Source of the DNA: an uncultured Eubacteriales bacterium
Lineage (GTDB): Bacteria > Bacillota > Clostridia > Oscillospirales > CAG-272
Length of the DNA: 12,007 nt
Assembly (NCBI GenBank): GCA_900556615.1
Contig: USPP01000015.1
Span: forward strand, 1 to 12,007
Direction: 5' to 3'
Of the stretch, positions 1 through 6,674 are shown piece by piece (within the stretch, counting starts at the first letter, position 1; each line of letters opens with the position of its first letter). A program made the position numbers and the translations under genes. The notes beneath the pieces are model-generated. The model had not been told where the DNA came from. It worked only from the letters and a program-made list of their open reading frames with translations, and searched no databases.

Positions 1-879
1 ATGAGGCGGTTTTCAGACTACAATCCGATAGCTGTTGCCGTATATTTTCTTTGTGCGGCGGGGACGGTAATGTTCAGTATGAATCCTGTTATCATCCTGT
101 TGTCCCTCATAGGAGCGGTCGTACTGCTTGTCACAAGAAACGGAAGCAGGGAGAGAGGCTGTCTTCTGTCACTTGCAGCGGCGTTTGTTATTTTGGCGCT
201 TATCAATCCGATATTCAGTCATAACGGTGTGACGGTGCTTTTCGTCTTAAACGACATACCCTTTACGTTTGAAGCCGCAGTATACGGTGCTGCCGCGTCT
301 GCCATGATCGTATCGGCGCTGTGCTGGTTTCGTTCCTTCTCGCAGATCATGACAAGCGATCGTCTGCTGTATCTGCTGGGAGGAATATCGCCAAAGCTGG
401 CGCTGATTTTTTCAACGGCGCTTCGTTATGTCCCGCTTTATCGGAGACAAGCGGAAAAGGTAAAAAATGCGCAGAAAGTACTCGGATTGTTTGATATGGA
501 AACGTTGTCAGGACAGTTTCGCGAAAATATTCGGATTTTTTCCGTCATGGTTACCTGGGCGCTTGAGAACGGAATCATCACCTCCGACAGTATGACCGCG
601 CGAGGCTACGGAATCGGGAAGAGAACCTATTTCACGCTTTACCGTTTCCGCCGTTCCGATCTGTTTCTCCTTTTGGCTTCTCTGCTGCTTTTTTCAGTCA
701 CTCTTCTCGGAACGGCTCTCGGAGCGCTGGAGTTTTCCTATTACCCCGCCATAACGGGGATATCTCTTTCTCCGCTTGCCGCAGCAGCGTATTTTTCCTA
801 TGGTGCGCTTGCGCTTCTTCCGTCATTTATTCAGATACAGGGGGATATAAGGTGGAAATACTTACTGTCAAAAGCCTGA
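1..879 (+). CDS. ecfT: ECF transporter transmembrane component EcfT
   Basis: This is the membrane scaffold of an energy-coupling factor importer. It joins the ATPases to an exchangeable vitamin-binding S component. The 292-residue protein is mostly hydrophobic, with membrane segments near residues 8-45, 53-72, 88-110, 220-245 and 262-282. Between them lies a long basic stretch (about 140-200) ending in MTARGYG (about 198-204), the 'ARG' motif that EcfT coupling helices use to contact the ATPase. Length fits the family (about 250-300 residues). Its 3' end overlaps the ATPase gene by 28 nt, so the two are translationally coupled. The first base of the window is the A of the ATG, so the start and promoter cannot be judged from upstream context. 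The family call is secure; the substrate depends on the S component. Confidence 0.93.
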   Translation: MRRFSDYNPIAVAVYFLCAAGTVMFSMNPVIILLSLIGAVVLLVTRNGSRERGCLLSLAAAFVILALINPIFSHNGVTVLFVLNDIPFTFEAAVYGAAASAMIVSALCWFRSFSQIMTSDRLLYLLGGISPKLALIFSTALRYVPLYRRQAEKVKNAQKVLGLFDMETLSGQFRENIRIFSVMVTWALENGIITSDSMTARGYGIGKRTYFTLYRFRRSDLFLLLASLLLFSVTLLGTALGALEFSYYPAITGISLSPLAAAAYFSYGALALLPSFIQIQGDIRWKYLLSKA

Positions 880-2480
880 GCTTCCGGTATTCACTCGGAA
901 AAGAAAACGCGATAACAGATCTTTCCTTCTCGGTAAACAAAGGGGATTTTGCCGTTATATGCGGGGCTACGGGAAGCGGGAAATCCACGCTGCTGCGGCT
1001 GCTTAAGAAGGAGCTTATCCCAAACGGGGAGCTTAAAGGAGAGATTCGTTTCCTCGGAGAGCCGCTTTTCAATATTGATGAAAAAAACAGTGCTTGCAGG
1101 ATAGGTTATGTGATGCAGAATCCGGAGCAGCAGATTGTTACCGACAAGGTTTGGCACGAGCTTGCCTTCGGCCTTGAAAATATGGGACTTCCAAGCGAGG
1201 TAATACGCCGCCGCGTGGCAGAAACTGCCTGTTATTTCGGAATCGAGGATTGGTTTGAGAAAAGCGTTTCAGAGCTTTCGGGAGGGCAGAAGCAGCTTCT
1301 CAGCCTTGCCTCCGTTATGGTAATGCAGCCTGAGCTTCTTCTTCTTGACGAGCCTACCGCACAGCTGGATCCGATTGCGGCGGCAGATTTCGTTGCCACG
1401 GTAGCAAAGCTTAACCGGGAGCTGTCTCTTACGGTCCTTATGACGGAGCACCGCCTTGAAGAGGTGCTTCCGGTATCGGACAGGCTTCTTGTACTTGAAA
1501 AAGGGAAATCAATTGCCTTCGGTAAAACACGGAATACAGTGTCAGCTTTGAGAGAAAAAAAAGAGATACTGGAGGGAATGCCGGCGTCAGTAAGGCTTTT
1601 TTCCTGTTTTGACATACCTGCTTCATGTCCTCTTGCCGTCTGTGAGGGGAGAAAATTTATAGAAAAGCACTTCGGAAACGAGATAAGAGCTTTGCCGGAG
1701 GAGATGTATCGACATTCGGAAAGCGTAGCTCTTGAATTTTGCGACGTATTTTTCCGCTATGCAAAGGAGCTTCCCGATGTGCTTCGCGGCTTATCCTTCA
1801 AGGTATATGATAATGAAATATTCTGTATTCTCGGAGGAAACGGCTCCGGTAAATCCACCGCTCTCTCCGCGGCGGCGGCGCTTGTCAAGCCGTATGCCGG
1901 AAAAATTAAGATATTTGGAAAAAAGCTTCGTGACTACCGGGACGGAACTCTTTACCGGGGATGTTTGGCAATGCTTCCTCAGGATGTTCAAACCCTTTTT
2001 TCCCGCAACACGGTAAGGGAAGAGCTTCAGGAAATAAACTTCGAAGCGGAAAGGTTTTCTTTCGGTTTTTCCGAGCTGTCAGACAGCCATCCGTATGATC
2101 TTTCGGGAGGACAGCAGCAGCTTCTTGCTCTTGCGAAAGTACTTGCTTCGGAGCCGCGTCTGTTACTTCTTGACGAACCGACAAAGGGGCTTGATGCCCA
2201 TACCAGGAATAAGCTTGTTTCGGTAATAAGAAGGTTGAAAGCCTCCGGCGTTACCGTTATTGCCGTAACGCATGACGTTGAGTTTGCCGCAGAAATCGCA
2301 GACCGATGTGCTTTGTTTTTCCGGGGGGAAATTGTATCCTCCGATGTGCCGCGCCGTTTTTTTGCGGGAAACAGCTACTATACCACTGCCGCAAGCCGTA
2401 TGACCGAAGGGTATTATGATCTTGTTTCTACTGTTTTCGATACGGAAGCGTTATGCAGAAAAAATCTAAAGAATCGCTGA
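852..2480 (+). CDS. ecfA: Fused double-domain ECF transporter ATPase (EcfA-EcfA')
   Basis: This cytoplasmic ATPase powers the ECF importer. Two complete ABC nucleotide-binding domains sit in one 542-residue chain. The first has Walker A GATGSGKST (38-46), a Q-loop near VMQNPEQQ, LSGGQ (142-146), Walker B ending D166-E167 and an H-loop in MTEHR. The second has GGNGSGKST (328-336), LSGGQ (417-421), Walker B D441-E442 and VTHD. All catalytic motifs are intact in both halves. Many ECF systems use two separate ATPases; the fused form is also common in Clostridia. The start is GTG at 852, chosen because codon 2 onward gives the normal ABC N-terminus (EILTVKSLSFRY) and a G-rich Shine-Dalgarno (about 838-844) precedes it inside ecfT. 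The last two residues and the stop codon lie within a palindromic repeat. Confidence 0.95.
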   Translation: MEILTVKSLSFRYSLGKENAITDLSFSVNKGDFAVICGATGSGKSTLLRLLKKELIPNGELKGEIRFLGEPLFNIDEKNSACRIGYVMQNPEQQIVTDKVWHELAFGLENMGLPSEVIRRRVAETACYFGIEDWFEKSVSELSGGQKQLLSLASVMVMQPELLLLDEPTAQLDPIAAADFVATVAKLNRELSLTVLMTEHRLEEVLPVSDRLLVLEKGKSIAFGKTRNTVSALREKKEILEGMPASVRLFSCFDIPASCPLAVCEGRKFIEKHFGNEIRALPEEMYRHSESVALEFCDVFFRYAKELPDVLRGLSFKVYDNEIFCILGGNGSGKSTALSAAAALVKPYAGKIKIFGKKLRDYRDGTLYRGCLAMLPQDVQTLFSRNTVREELQEINFEAERFSFGFSELSDSHPYDLSGGQQQLLALAKVLASEPRLLLLDEPTKGLDAHTRNKLVSVIRRLKASGVTVIAVTHDVEFAAEIADRCALFFRGEIVSSDVPRRFFAGNSYYTTAASRMTEGYYDLVSTVFDTEALCRKNLKNR

Positions 2481-2530
2481 ATCAATCTGTCGGAAAGTTG
2501 CGTTGACGATTTATTCCGTGATTCCCTAAA
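2471..2530 (-). repeat. Palindromic repeat family B, copy 1
   Basis: The left arm (2471-2487, GAATCGCTGAATCAATC) and right arm (2508-2524) are imperfect inverted repeats, matching at 14 of 17 positions, around a 20-nt centre. Read on the minus strand, the element aligns with 3531-3590 on the plus strand; I count 32 of 43 identical bases before one gap. It supplies the stop codon of the upstream ATPase gene and fills most of the 62-nt gap before the S-component gene. As RNA it can fold into a hairpin between the two cistrons. Whether it is a mobile repeat or an operon-internal regulatory hairpin is unknown. Confidence 0.6.
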
Positions 2531-2542
2531 ACCGGATGGACC

Positions 2543-3229
2543 ATGATAGTTATAAAAAATTTACGATTACGCCGAGCCTTAAAATTTATTCTTCCTTTCC
2601 TTCTTATTCCTGCTGTCATTGCAGTCGGAGTTCACATTTCGGGAGGGAGACGCTATATTTTTATATCCCTTTCTGTCGCCGTATTGTCGCTTCTTCTCTT
2701 TATAACAAGCTTTGAAAAGAAAAAAATCGGAACAAGGCGGCTGACTCTTGTGGCTGTCATGACGGCTCTCTCTGTTTTAGGACGGTTCATACCGTTCTTC
2801 AAGCCGGTTACCGCGCTTACAGTGATAACTGCCGTATATCTCGGCGGAGAATCGGGCTTTTTAACCGGAGCGCTTTCGGCTTTAATATCGGACTTTTGGT
2901 TCGGCTTGGGACCGTGGACGCCTTTTCAGATGTTTTCCTGGGGCATGATAGGTCTGATTGCCGGTTTTCTTTCTGTGCCGCTGAAAAAATACCGCGCTGC
3001 GCTTATTGGATACGGTCTGCTTTCCGGCGTTATGTATTCATTCATAATGGATATATGGACAGTATTGTGGTATAATGGTAGTCTGAAGCTTACGCTTTAT
3101 GCCGGTGCGATCCTTACGGCGCTTCCTCATACGTTACTATACTCTGTTTCCAATATTATCTTTCTTGCTCTATTCTCCAAGCCCTTCGGTGAAAAGCTTG
3201 AACGGATCAAATACAAGTACGGTGTATGA
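2543..3229 (+). CDS. ECF transporter S component (substrate-specific subunit, substrate unknown)
   Basis: This is the membrane protein that captures the vitamin-like substrate and docks on EcfT. The core begins near residue 65 with TRRLTLVAVMTALSVLGR, the conserved first helix of S components. It continues through FKPVTALTVITAVYLGGESGFLTGALSALISDFWFG, GPWTPFQMFSWGMIGLIAGFL and a final helix near 190-212. The protein is 228 residues. Two extra N-terminal helices (about 11-28 and 34-54) precede the core, which is longer than the usual 170-200 residues. This layout resembles clostridial S subunits related to cobalamin transporters of the CbrT kind, but that is recall and the substrate is not proven. 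The ATG at 2543 follows only a weak GGATGGA site just past the palindromic repeat. It forms an operon with the EcfT and EcfA genes. Confidence 0.88.
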   Translation: MIVIKNLRLRRALKFILPFLLIPAVIAVGVHISGGRRYIFISLSVAVLSLLLFITSFEKKKIGTRRLTLVAVMTALSVLGRFIPFFKPVTALTVITAVYLGGESGFLTGALSALISDFWFGLGPWTPFQMFSWGMIGLIAGFLSVPLKKYRAALIGYGLLSGVMYSFIMDIWTVLWYNGSLKLTLYAGAILTALPHTLLYSVSNIIFLALFSKPFGEKLERIKYKYGV

Positions 3230-3281
3230 AAAGAAGATCGTTTTTTAGCTTTTTATTGAGATTCGTGCTTCCGAAATATTA

Positions 3282-3347
3282 TTAAGGCAACATCACACCA
3301 TTGTGACAGTGCAGATACGCCGTCAGATTTGTGCGATATAGCCTTAA
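3282..3347 (-). repeat. Short palindromic repeat, family A
   Basis: The 66-bp element is bounded by imperfect terminal inverted repeats. The left end TTAAGGCAACATCACAC and the reverse complement of the right end, TTAAGGCTATATCGCAC, agree at 14 of 17 positions. The minus-strand end strongly resembles the left end of the longer element at 6443 (TAAGGC.ATA.CGCACAA, 2 differences in 18). It is probably an internally deleted relative of that element. It contains no coding sequence. Confidence 0.6.
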
Positions 3348-3388
3348 AATCTATATTGCAATACATGACGGGTAAATCCGGATAAATA

Positions 3389-3425
3389 AAGCTGCGGCGT
3401 CTTTCTGAAAAATGCGCCGCAGCTT
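3389..3425. terminator. Hairpin, probable bidirectional terminator
   Basis: The sequence holds a perfect 11-bp stem: AAGCTGCGGCG (3389-3399) pairs with CGCCGCAGCTT (3415-3425) around a 15-nt loop. On the minus strand the stem is followed by CTTTATTTATCC, a moderate U-tract; on the plus strand by AGGTCTTTTA, which is weaker. It lies downstream of both convergent operons, 160 nt after the S component and about 227 nt after the VWA gene, so termination of either is plausible and the minus direction is better supported. Confidence 0.6.
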
Positions 3426-3530
3426 AGGTCTTTTATATGGTATAGTGAATTTTGACGAAGGAGAAATTTTATTGAAGACCGGATATTGAGTATGAGAGTA
3501 TATCCGTATTTGCGTTTTATTCTGCCGGAG

Positions 3531-3590
3531 CTTAGGGAATTGCTGAATCAATCGGTTACGCAGATTTCCGAGATGATTTATTGAACGGCA
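3531..3590 (+). repeat. Palindromic repeat family B, copy 2
   Basis: The element opens with TTAGGGAATTGCTGAATCAA (from 3532). It shares ACGCA and TTTCCGA centre blocks with the reverse complement of copy 1, and its right arm carries GATTTATT. The right arm is more degraded than in copy 1, so the palindrome is less complete. The two copies are inverted relative to each other and bracket the S-component gene. Confidence 0.55.
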
Positions 3591-3612
3591 AGGAAAAAAC
3601 GACGGAATATGA

Positions 3613-3650
3613 TTAAGGCAGCACCGTCGGGTTTACGGCATATCTGCTTG
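3613..3650 (+). repeat. Truncated family A repeat
   Basis: It begins TTAAGGCAGCACCG, matching 11 of 13 bases of the terminal repeat of the 6443 element. It then follows the reverse complement of the 3282 copy through ACGGCATATCTGC (ACGGCGTATCTGC in that copy). No matching right end is found before the VWA stop codon at 3652, so one end is missing or has decayed. It may affect the 3' end of the VWA transcript. Confidence 0.45.
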
Positions 3651-3651
3651 T

Positions 3652-5178
3652 TCATTTTCCGGAAAGCCCTTTTATAAGACTGATAAACTGCGTTTTATAT
3701 TCATCATCGGTTTCTATTCCGGTTAGTGTCTCATAAATGGTATCAATCGTAATACTGTTTTTCAGATATTCACTGTTATGAAGAAGCATGGAAAGCTCGG
3801 TAACGGCGGATATGAATATGAAATCGTCGTCCGGTTCGGAAGTAAGGCTTTCTTTTCCGATGCTGTATTCATTGAGATTGCTTTTTGTTTCGCCCGGATT
3901 CTTATAGCGTATGGCGAGCTTCATCCATTCGCCGTTTTGATCGGCGCTGTCCGTGGTGATGAGCTCATAGCATACGGTTACCGAGTGTCCCGCACCAAGT
4001 TCTCCTGCGTCCTTGGTGTCGTCCTCAAAATCTTCCTGGTTCAACAGGCGGTTTTCGTATCCCACAAGGCGATACTGGGAAACGCTTTCGGCATTAAAGG
4101 TTATCTGGAGCTTGACATCGCTCGCTACCGTATAGAGAGTGGAGAGAAGGTCAGTGCAGAAGATTTTTTCAGCTTCCATATCGGAATCCACATAGTAATA
4201 TACACCGTTTCCGTTGTCAGCAATCGCCTCCATATTGGCGTCACGGTAGTTGCCGGTGCCGAACCCAAGTACGGAAAGGTAAACACCGTTCTGACGTTTT
4301 TCGGATATATAGGACTTCAGATCATCGGCACTCGATATTCCGACATTGAGATCACCGTCGGACGCCATGATGATACGGTTGTTTCCGTCCTGTATAAAAT
4401 ATTTTTCGGCAATTTCATATGCCTTTTGAATACCTGCCTGGCCGTTGGTGGAGCCGCCTGCGCTGAGAGAATTGACCGCTTTTCGGATGGCTTCCGCTTT
4501 GTTCCCGGCACAGCCCTCAAGCACAACCTCTTCCTTCCCTGAATAGGTGACGATAGAAATTACATCGTCCTCCGAAAGGGCGTCAATGAGATAGGAAAAG
4601 GATTTTTTCAGAAGTTCAAGCTTATCCGAGCTTTGCATTGAGCCGGATACGTCTATCAGGAAAACAAGATTGTTTTTCTGCTTGCTGACCGCTTTTTCGG
4701 TATTCAGGGTAAGCGTCAGCAGCTTGGCTTCGGGATTCCACGGGCAGTCGGCGATCACGGTTTTTACACCGAAAAGATCACCGTCCTTCGGAGAATTGCC
4801 CTCATAGGAGAAATAGTTTATCATTTCCTCGGTTCGTATGCTGCTGCCTGCCGTTGCGGTAAGCTCGCTCAGGCTGTAACCGAGTGTGCAGAGCTTGCGG
4901 AAGTAGGTGTAGGAGGCGGTATCCACATCTGCCGAGAAAGTTGATACGGCATGCTCCGAAACCTGGATGAATTGATTCTCGATGAGTTTACCGTAATCCT
5001 CGGAAGAAATATCTATCATTTCGTTGTCTTCTTCGAGTAGTTCCCCTGCTTCAAGCTTATTATTCGCTCCGCCAGGATCATAGTCATTCCCCTCCGGCAT
5101 TGCGTTTTTCATTGCGCTGCAGGAGGTAACGGTAAGCGCGGTGATGATTGCAAGAATGGTGCAGACTGTCTTTTTCAT
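3652..5178 (-). CDS. VWA-domain lipoprotein, YfbK-like
   Basis: This is an extracytoplasmic lipoprotein of 508 residues built around a von Willebrand factor A domain. The signal peptide ends in a lipobox with Cys20 (LTVTSC). A disordered acidic stretch follows, then the N-terminal region typical of YfbK-type proteins (STFSADVDTASYTYFRK, about 78-95, and TEEMINYF). The VWA domain starts near 169 and has a full metal-ion-dependent adhesion site: D176-x-S178-x-S180, T244 and D274. The C-terminal third fits the domain that follows VWA in YfbK relatives. Start ATG at 5178 has an AAAGGAAAG ribosome site. It is the third gene of the sigma/anti-sigma operon, 27 nt after the preceding stop, so it may act in sensing or as a main output of the sigma factor. 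Its ligand is unknown. Confidence 0.88.
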   Translation of the reverse strand: MKKTVCTILAIITALTVTSCSAMKNAMPEGNDYDPGGANNKLEAGELLEEDNEMIDISSEDYGKLIENQFIQVSEHAVSTFSADVDTASYTYFRKLCTLGYSLSELTATAGSSIRTEEMINYFSYEGNSPKDGDLFGVKTVIADCPWNPEAKLLTLTLNTEKAVSKQKNNLVFLIDVSGSMQSSDKLELLKKSFSYLIDALSEDDVISIVTYSGKEEVVLEGCAGNKAEAIRKAVNSLSAGGSTNGQAGIQKAYEIAEKYFIQDGNNRIIMASDGDLNVGISSADDLKSYISEKRQNGVYLSVLGFGTGNYRDANMEAIADNGNGVYYYVDSDMEAEKIFCTDLLSTLYTVASDVKLQITFNAESVSQYRLVGYENRLLNQEDFEDDTKDAGELGAGHSVTVCYELITTDSADQNGEWMKLAIRYKNPGETKSNLNEYSIGKESLTSEPDDDFIFISAVTELSMLLHNSEYLKNSITIDTIYETLTGIETDDEYKTQFISLIKGLSGK

Positions 5179-5205
5179 AGTATTCTTTCCTTTCGGTGGT
5201 TGCTC

Positions 5206-5799
5206 TCAGATCTCCGAGAGCAATTTTTCAAGTCTTAAAACGAATTTTTCGTTCGGCTCTATTTCCGAACGGTAGTCGAATAGGCACTTATAGCCGATAT
5301 TTCCTTCCGAGCTTAGCAGATACGGAGAGAACACGGCTCCGTTTTGCGTACAGAGCCATATATGCAGCGAAGAGTCAAGGCTTTCCTCGGGAGTAAGCGA
5401 GGTTCCGCTTCCGAGCAGCGTTATCAGTGAATTTCCGCTGTTTCCGAGTTCCATGACATAATATCCGGTTTCTCCCTCATATTGCCATACCAGCATGTCG
5501 CTGCCGAAGCTGACACTTTCGGTATAAAGTCCTTCGGTTTTTTCTCGGTACGCAAGAAGCGTTTCCTCAAGACTCAGAGCTTCTCCGGGACTGTTTTCTC
5601 CTTTTTTATCGGTGAATTCCGAAAGAAAACGGAGATTCAGCAGTACGGCGGAGAGACAGAGAAGAAATGCCGCGGCGATTTTGGAGACGAGAAAGAGATT
5701 TTTTCTGATTCCGCGGCGCCGGTAGCTCTCCGCTTCGGAAATGAAGCTGTCGTCTACGCCTCCGATCTCGTCAAGAAGGTAAAAAGCCTTTTCTCTCAC
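5206..5799 (-). CDS. Single-TM protein, probable anti-sigma factor
   Basis: I recognise no named family with certainty. The 197-residue protein has a short cytoplasmic N-terminus (about 1-34), one strong membrane segment (about 35-56, LVSKIAAAFLLCLSAVLLNL) and an extracytoplasmic domain of about 140 residues. The size, topology and position straight after an ECF sigma gene are those of a membrane anti-sigma factor. The cytoplasmic part is short for binding a sigma factor and lacks a zinc-type HxxxCxxC motif. The start is GTG at 5799, overlapping the sigma stop as GTGA, with a strong AAGGAGG about 8 nt upstream, which decides this start. Translational coupling would hold the two proteins in ratio. 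The outer domain could read a signal from the VWA lipoprotein; that is inference. Confidence 0.68.
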   Translation of the reverse strand: MREKAFYLLDEIGGVDDSFISEAESYRRRGIRKNLFLVSKIAAAFLLCLSAVLLNLRFLSEFTDKKGENSPGEALSLEETLLAYREKTEGLYTESVSFGSDMLVWQYEGETGYYVMELGNSGNSLITLLGSGTSLTPEESLDSSLHIWLCTQNGAVFSPYLLSSEGNIGYKCLFDYRSEIEPNEKFVLRLEKLLSEI

Positions 5800-6359
5800 A
5801 GCAGTTCCTCCTTTTCAAGCAATGTGTGAAGCTCTGCACGAAGCCTGAAAAGAGTTGTTTTGACCTTTGACTCTTTCCAATCCATTCGCTTTGCGATATC
5901 GGCTATTTCGTCGGAAAAGAAATAACGGCGCAGGAAGACCACACGTTTTTCCTCGTCAAGCGAGGTTAAAAAACGGTTGAGAGCTTCTTTCAGTCTTCCG
6001 TTTTCAAACGATGTCTCAACATTGCCTTCTCTTGCGGGAATACATTCCGCAAGCTCGTCGGTGAGGACGGCAACATTTCCGCAGCCGCCACGCTTTTCGG
6101 CATGATTTTTTCGGAAACGGTTTATGGATAGGTTCCTTACGATTTTCGATAGGTAAGCGCCGAGATAATTCGGGCGGTCGTTTGGCATACGGTTCCATGC
6201 CGTCAAATAGGTATCGTTCACACATTCCTCCGAATCCTGAAGATTTTTTAGCAGGCGGTAGGAAATTCCTCTCAGCATAATTCCGTATTTCTTTGCGGTT
6301 TCCTCCGTTGCGTAAGGCGACCGTTGCCAATACAGTCCGACGATGCTTTCGTCATCCAT
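5796..6359 (-). CDS. ECF-type RNA polymerase sigma factor
   Basis: This is an extracytoplasmic-function sigma-70 factor of 187 residues, the usual family length. Region 2 spans about 22-85, with the core-binding helix DSEECVNDTYLTAWN (42-56) and the promoter-melting helix YLSKIVRNLSINRFRK. Region 4 spans about 134-184, with the DNA-reading helix-turn-helix EIADIAKRMDWKESKVKTTLFRLR. Regions 1 and 3 are absent, as expected. The ATG at 6359 has an AAAGGAGT ribosome site. It leads an operon with a probable membrane anti-sigma gene and a VWA lipoprotein gene. A promoter matching ECF consensus lies about 35-62 nt upstream, so it probably transcribes its own operon. The trigger is likely at the cell surface, but nothing in the sequence identifies it. 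Confidence 0.93.
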   Translation of the reverse strand: MDDESIVGLYWQRSPYATEETAKKYGIMLRGISYRLLKNLQDSEECVNDTYLTAWNRMPNDRPNYLGAYLSKIVRNLSINRFRKNHAEKRGGCGNVAVLTDELAECIPAREGNVETSFENGRLKEALNRFLTSLDEEKRVVFLRRYFFSDEIADIAKRMDWKESKVKTTLFRLRAELHTLLEKEELL

Positions 6360-6393
6360 TTGGGACTCCTTTCGTATGTGCCTTCATAAAGAT

Positions 6394-6421
6394 AAGTCGT
6401 ATTTTTTATCAAAAGGTTACA
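6394..6421 (-). promoter_or_regulatory. ECF-sigma promoter of the sigma/anti-sigma/VWA operon
   Basis: On the minus strand, TGTAAC (6421-6416) is followed by CTTTTGATAAAAAATA (16 nt) and then CGACTT (6399-6394). The AAC block, T-rich start of the spacer and CGAC -10 are the pattern known for Bacillus ECF factors such as SigX and SigW. It would give a leader of roughly 25-30 nt with the ribosome site just before the ATG at 6359. The position suggests positive autoregulation by the adjacent sigma factor. Confidence 0.75.
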
Positions 6422-6442
6422 GTATGTGTAAAATTTTTTTCA

Positions 6443-6622
6443 TAAGGCAATACCGCACAAGGATTGTTGTGCCGCTGCGCCGCCGGATTTTTCGTCAGAC
6501 AATACCAATTGAGGAGATAAGAGTAGTACTCCTCTGCAGACGAAATTGGTGAAGTATGACGGGAAAGAGGCAGGCAAATGCGCAATAAAGGCGTTAGCTG
6601 TGCACCCGGCGGTATTGCCTTA
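6443..6622 (+). mobile_element. 180-bp MITE-like element with perfect 14-bp terminal inverted repeats
   Basis: The ends TAAGGCAATACCGC (6443-6456) and GCGGTATTGCCTTA (6609-6622) are perfect inverted repeats. Inside are two further hairpins. GCACAA/TTGTGC lies at 6455-6472. A longer one joins ACCAATT-GAGGAG (6504-6516) to CTCCTC (6529-6534) and AATTGGT (6544-6550), with a 9-nt bulge. There is no transposase and no credible gene; a reading frame across it (6343-6552) has no recognisable product. Structure and size fit a miniature inverted-repeat element or a folded RNA repeat. From memory, similar 'TAAGGCAATACCGC' repeats are common in Oscillospiraceae genomes, which I could not verify. No clear target-site duplication is seen. 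It sits directly upstream of the ECF promoter and downstream of the araC-type gene. Confidence 0.7.
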
Positions 6623-6674
6623 ATTATATTATGTGATAAGGATGGTTTGCAGGGTGAAATAAAAAACGGCGTTT

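Larger units (their letters stand above)
3230..3651. other. Gene-free, repeat-rich interval between convergent operons
   Basis: The interval separates the plus-strand transporter operon from the minus-strand VWA operon. I find no credible coding region; the only longer reading frame here (minus strand 3351-3551) crosses a hairpin and a repeat and resembles no family. It holds, in order, a short family A palindrome, a GC-rich hairpin, a family B repeat and a truncated family A element. The remaining bases (about 3230-3281, 3348-3388 and 3426-3530) show nothing I can name. Confidence 0.7.

Noticed and set aside
3351..3551. 66-codon minus-strand frame in the intergenic gap
   Set aside because: It crosses the terminator-like hairpin and the start of a repeat and has no ribosome site or recognisable sequence.
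2480..3650. The repeat cluster as a CRISPR array
   Set aside because: The repeats are few, diverged, palindromic, irregularly spaced and in both orientations, and no cas genes are present.
3778..4542. 254-codon open frame on the plus strand opposite the VWA gene
   Set aside because: It lies wholly inside the well-supported VWA lipoprotein gene, has no ribosome site and its product resembles no family; it is an antisense shadow of codon bias.
6343..6552. 69-codon plus-strand frame across the sigma promoter and repeat element
   Set aside because: It starts inside the sigma gene, reads through the repeat and yields no plausible protein.
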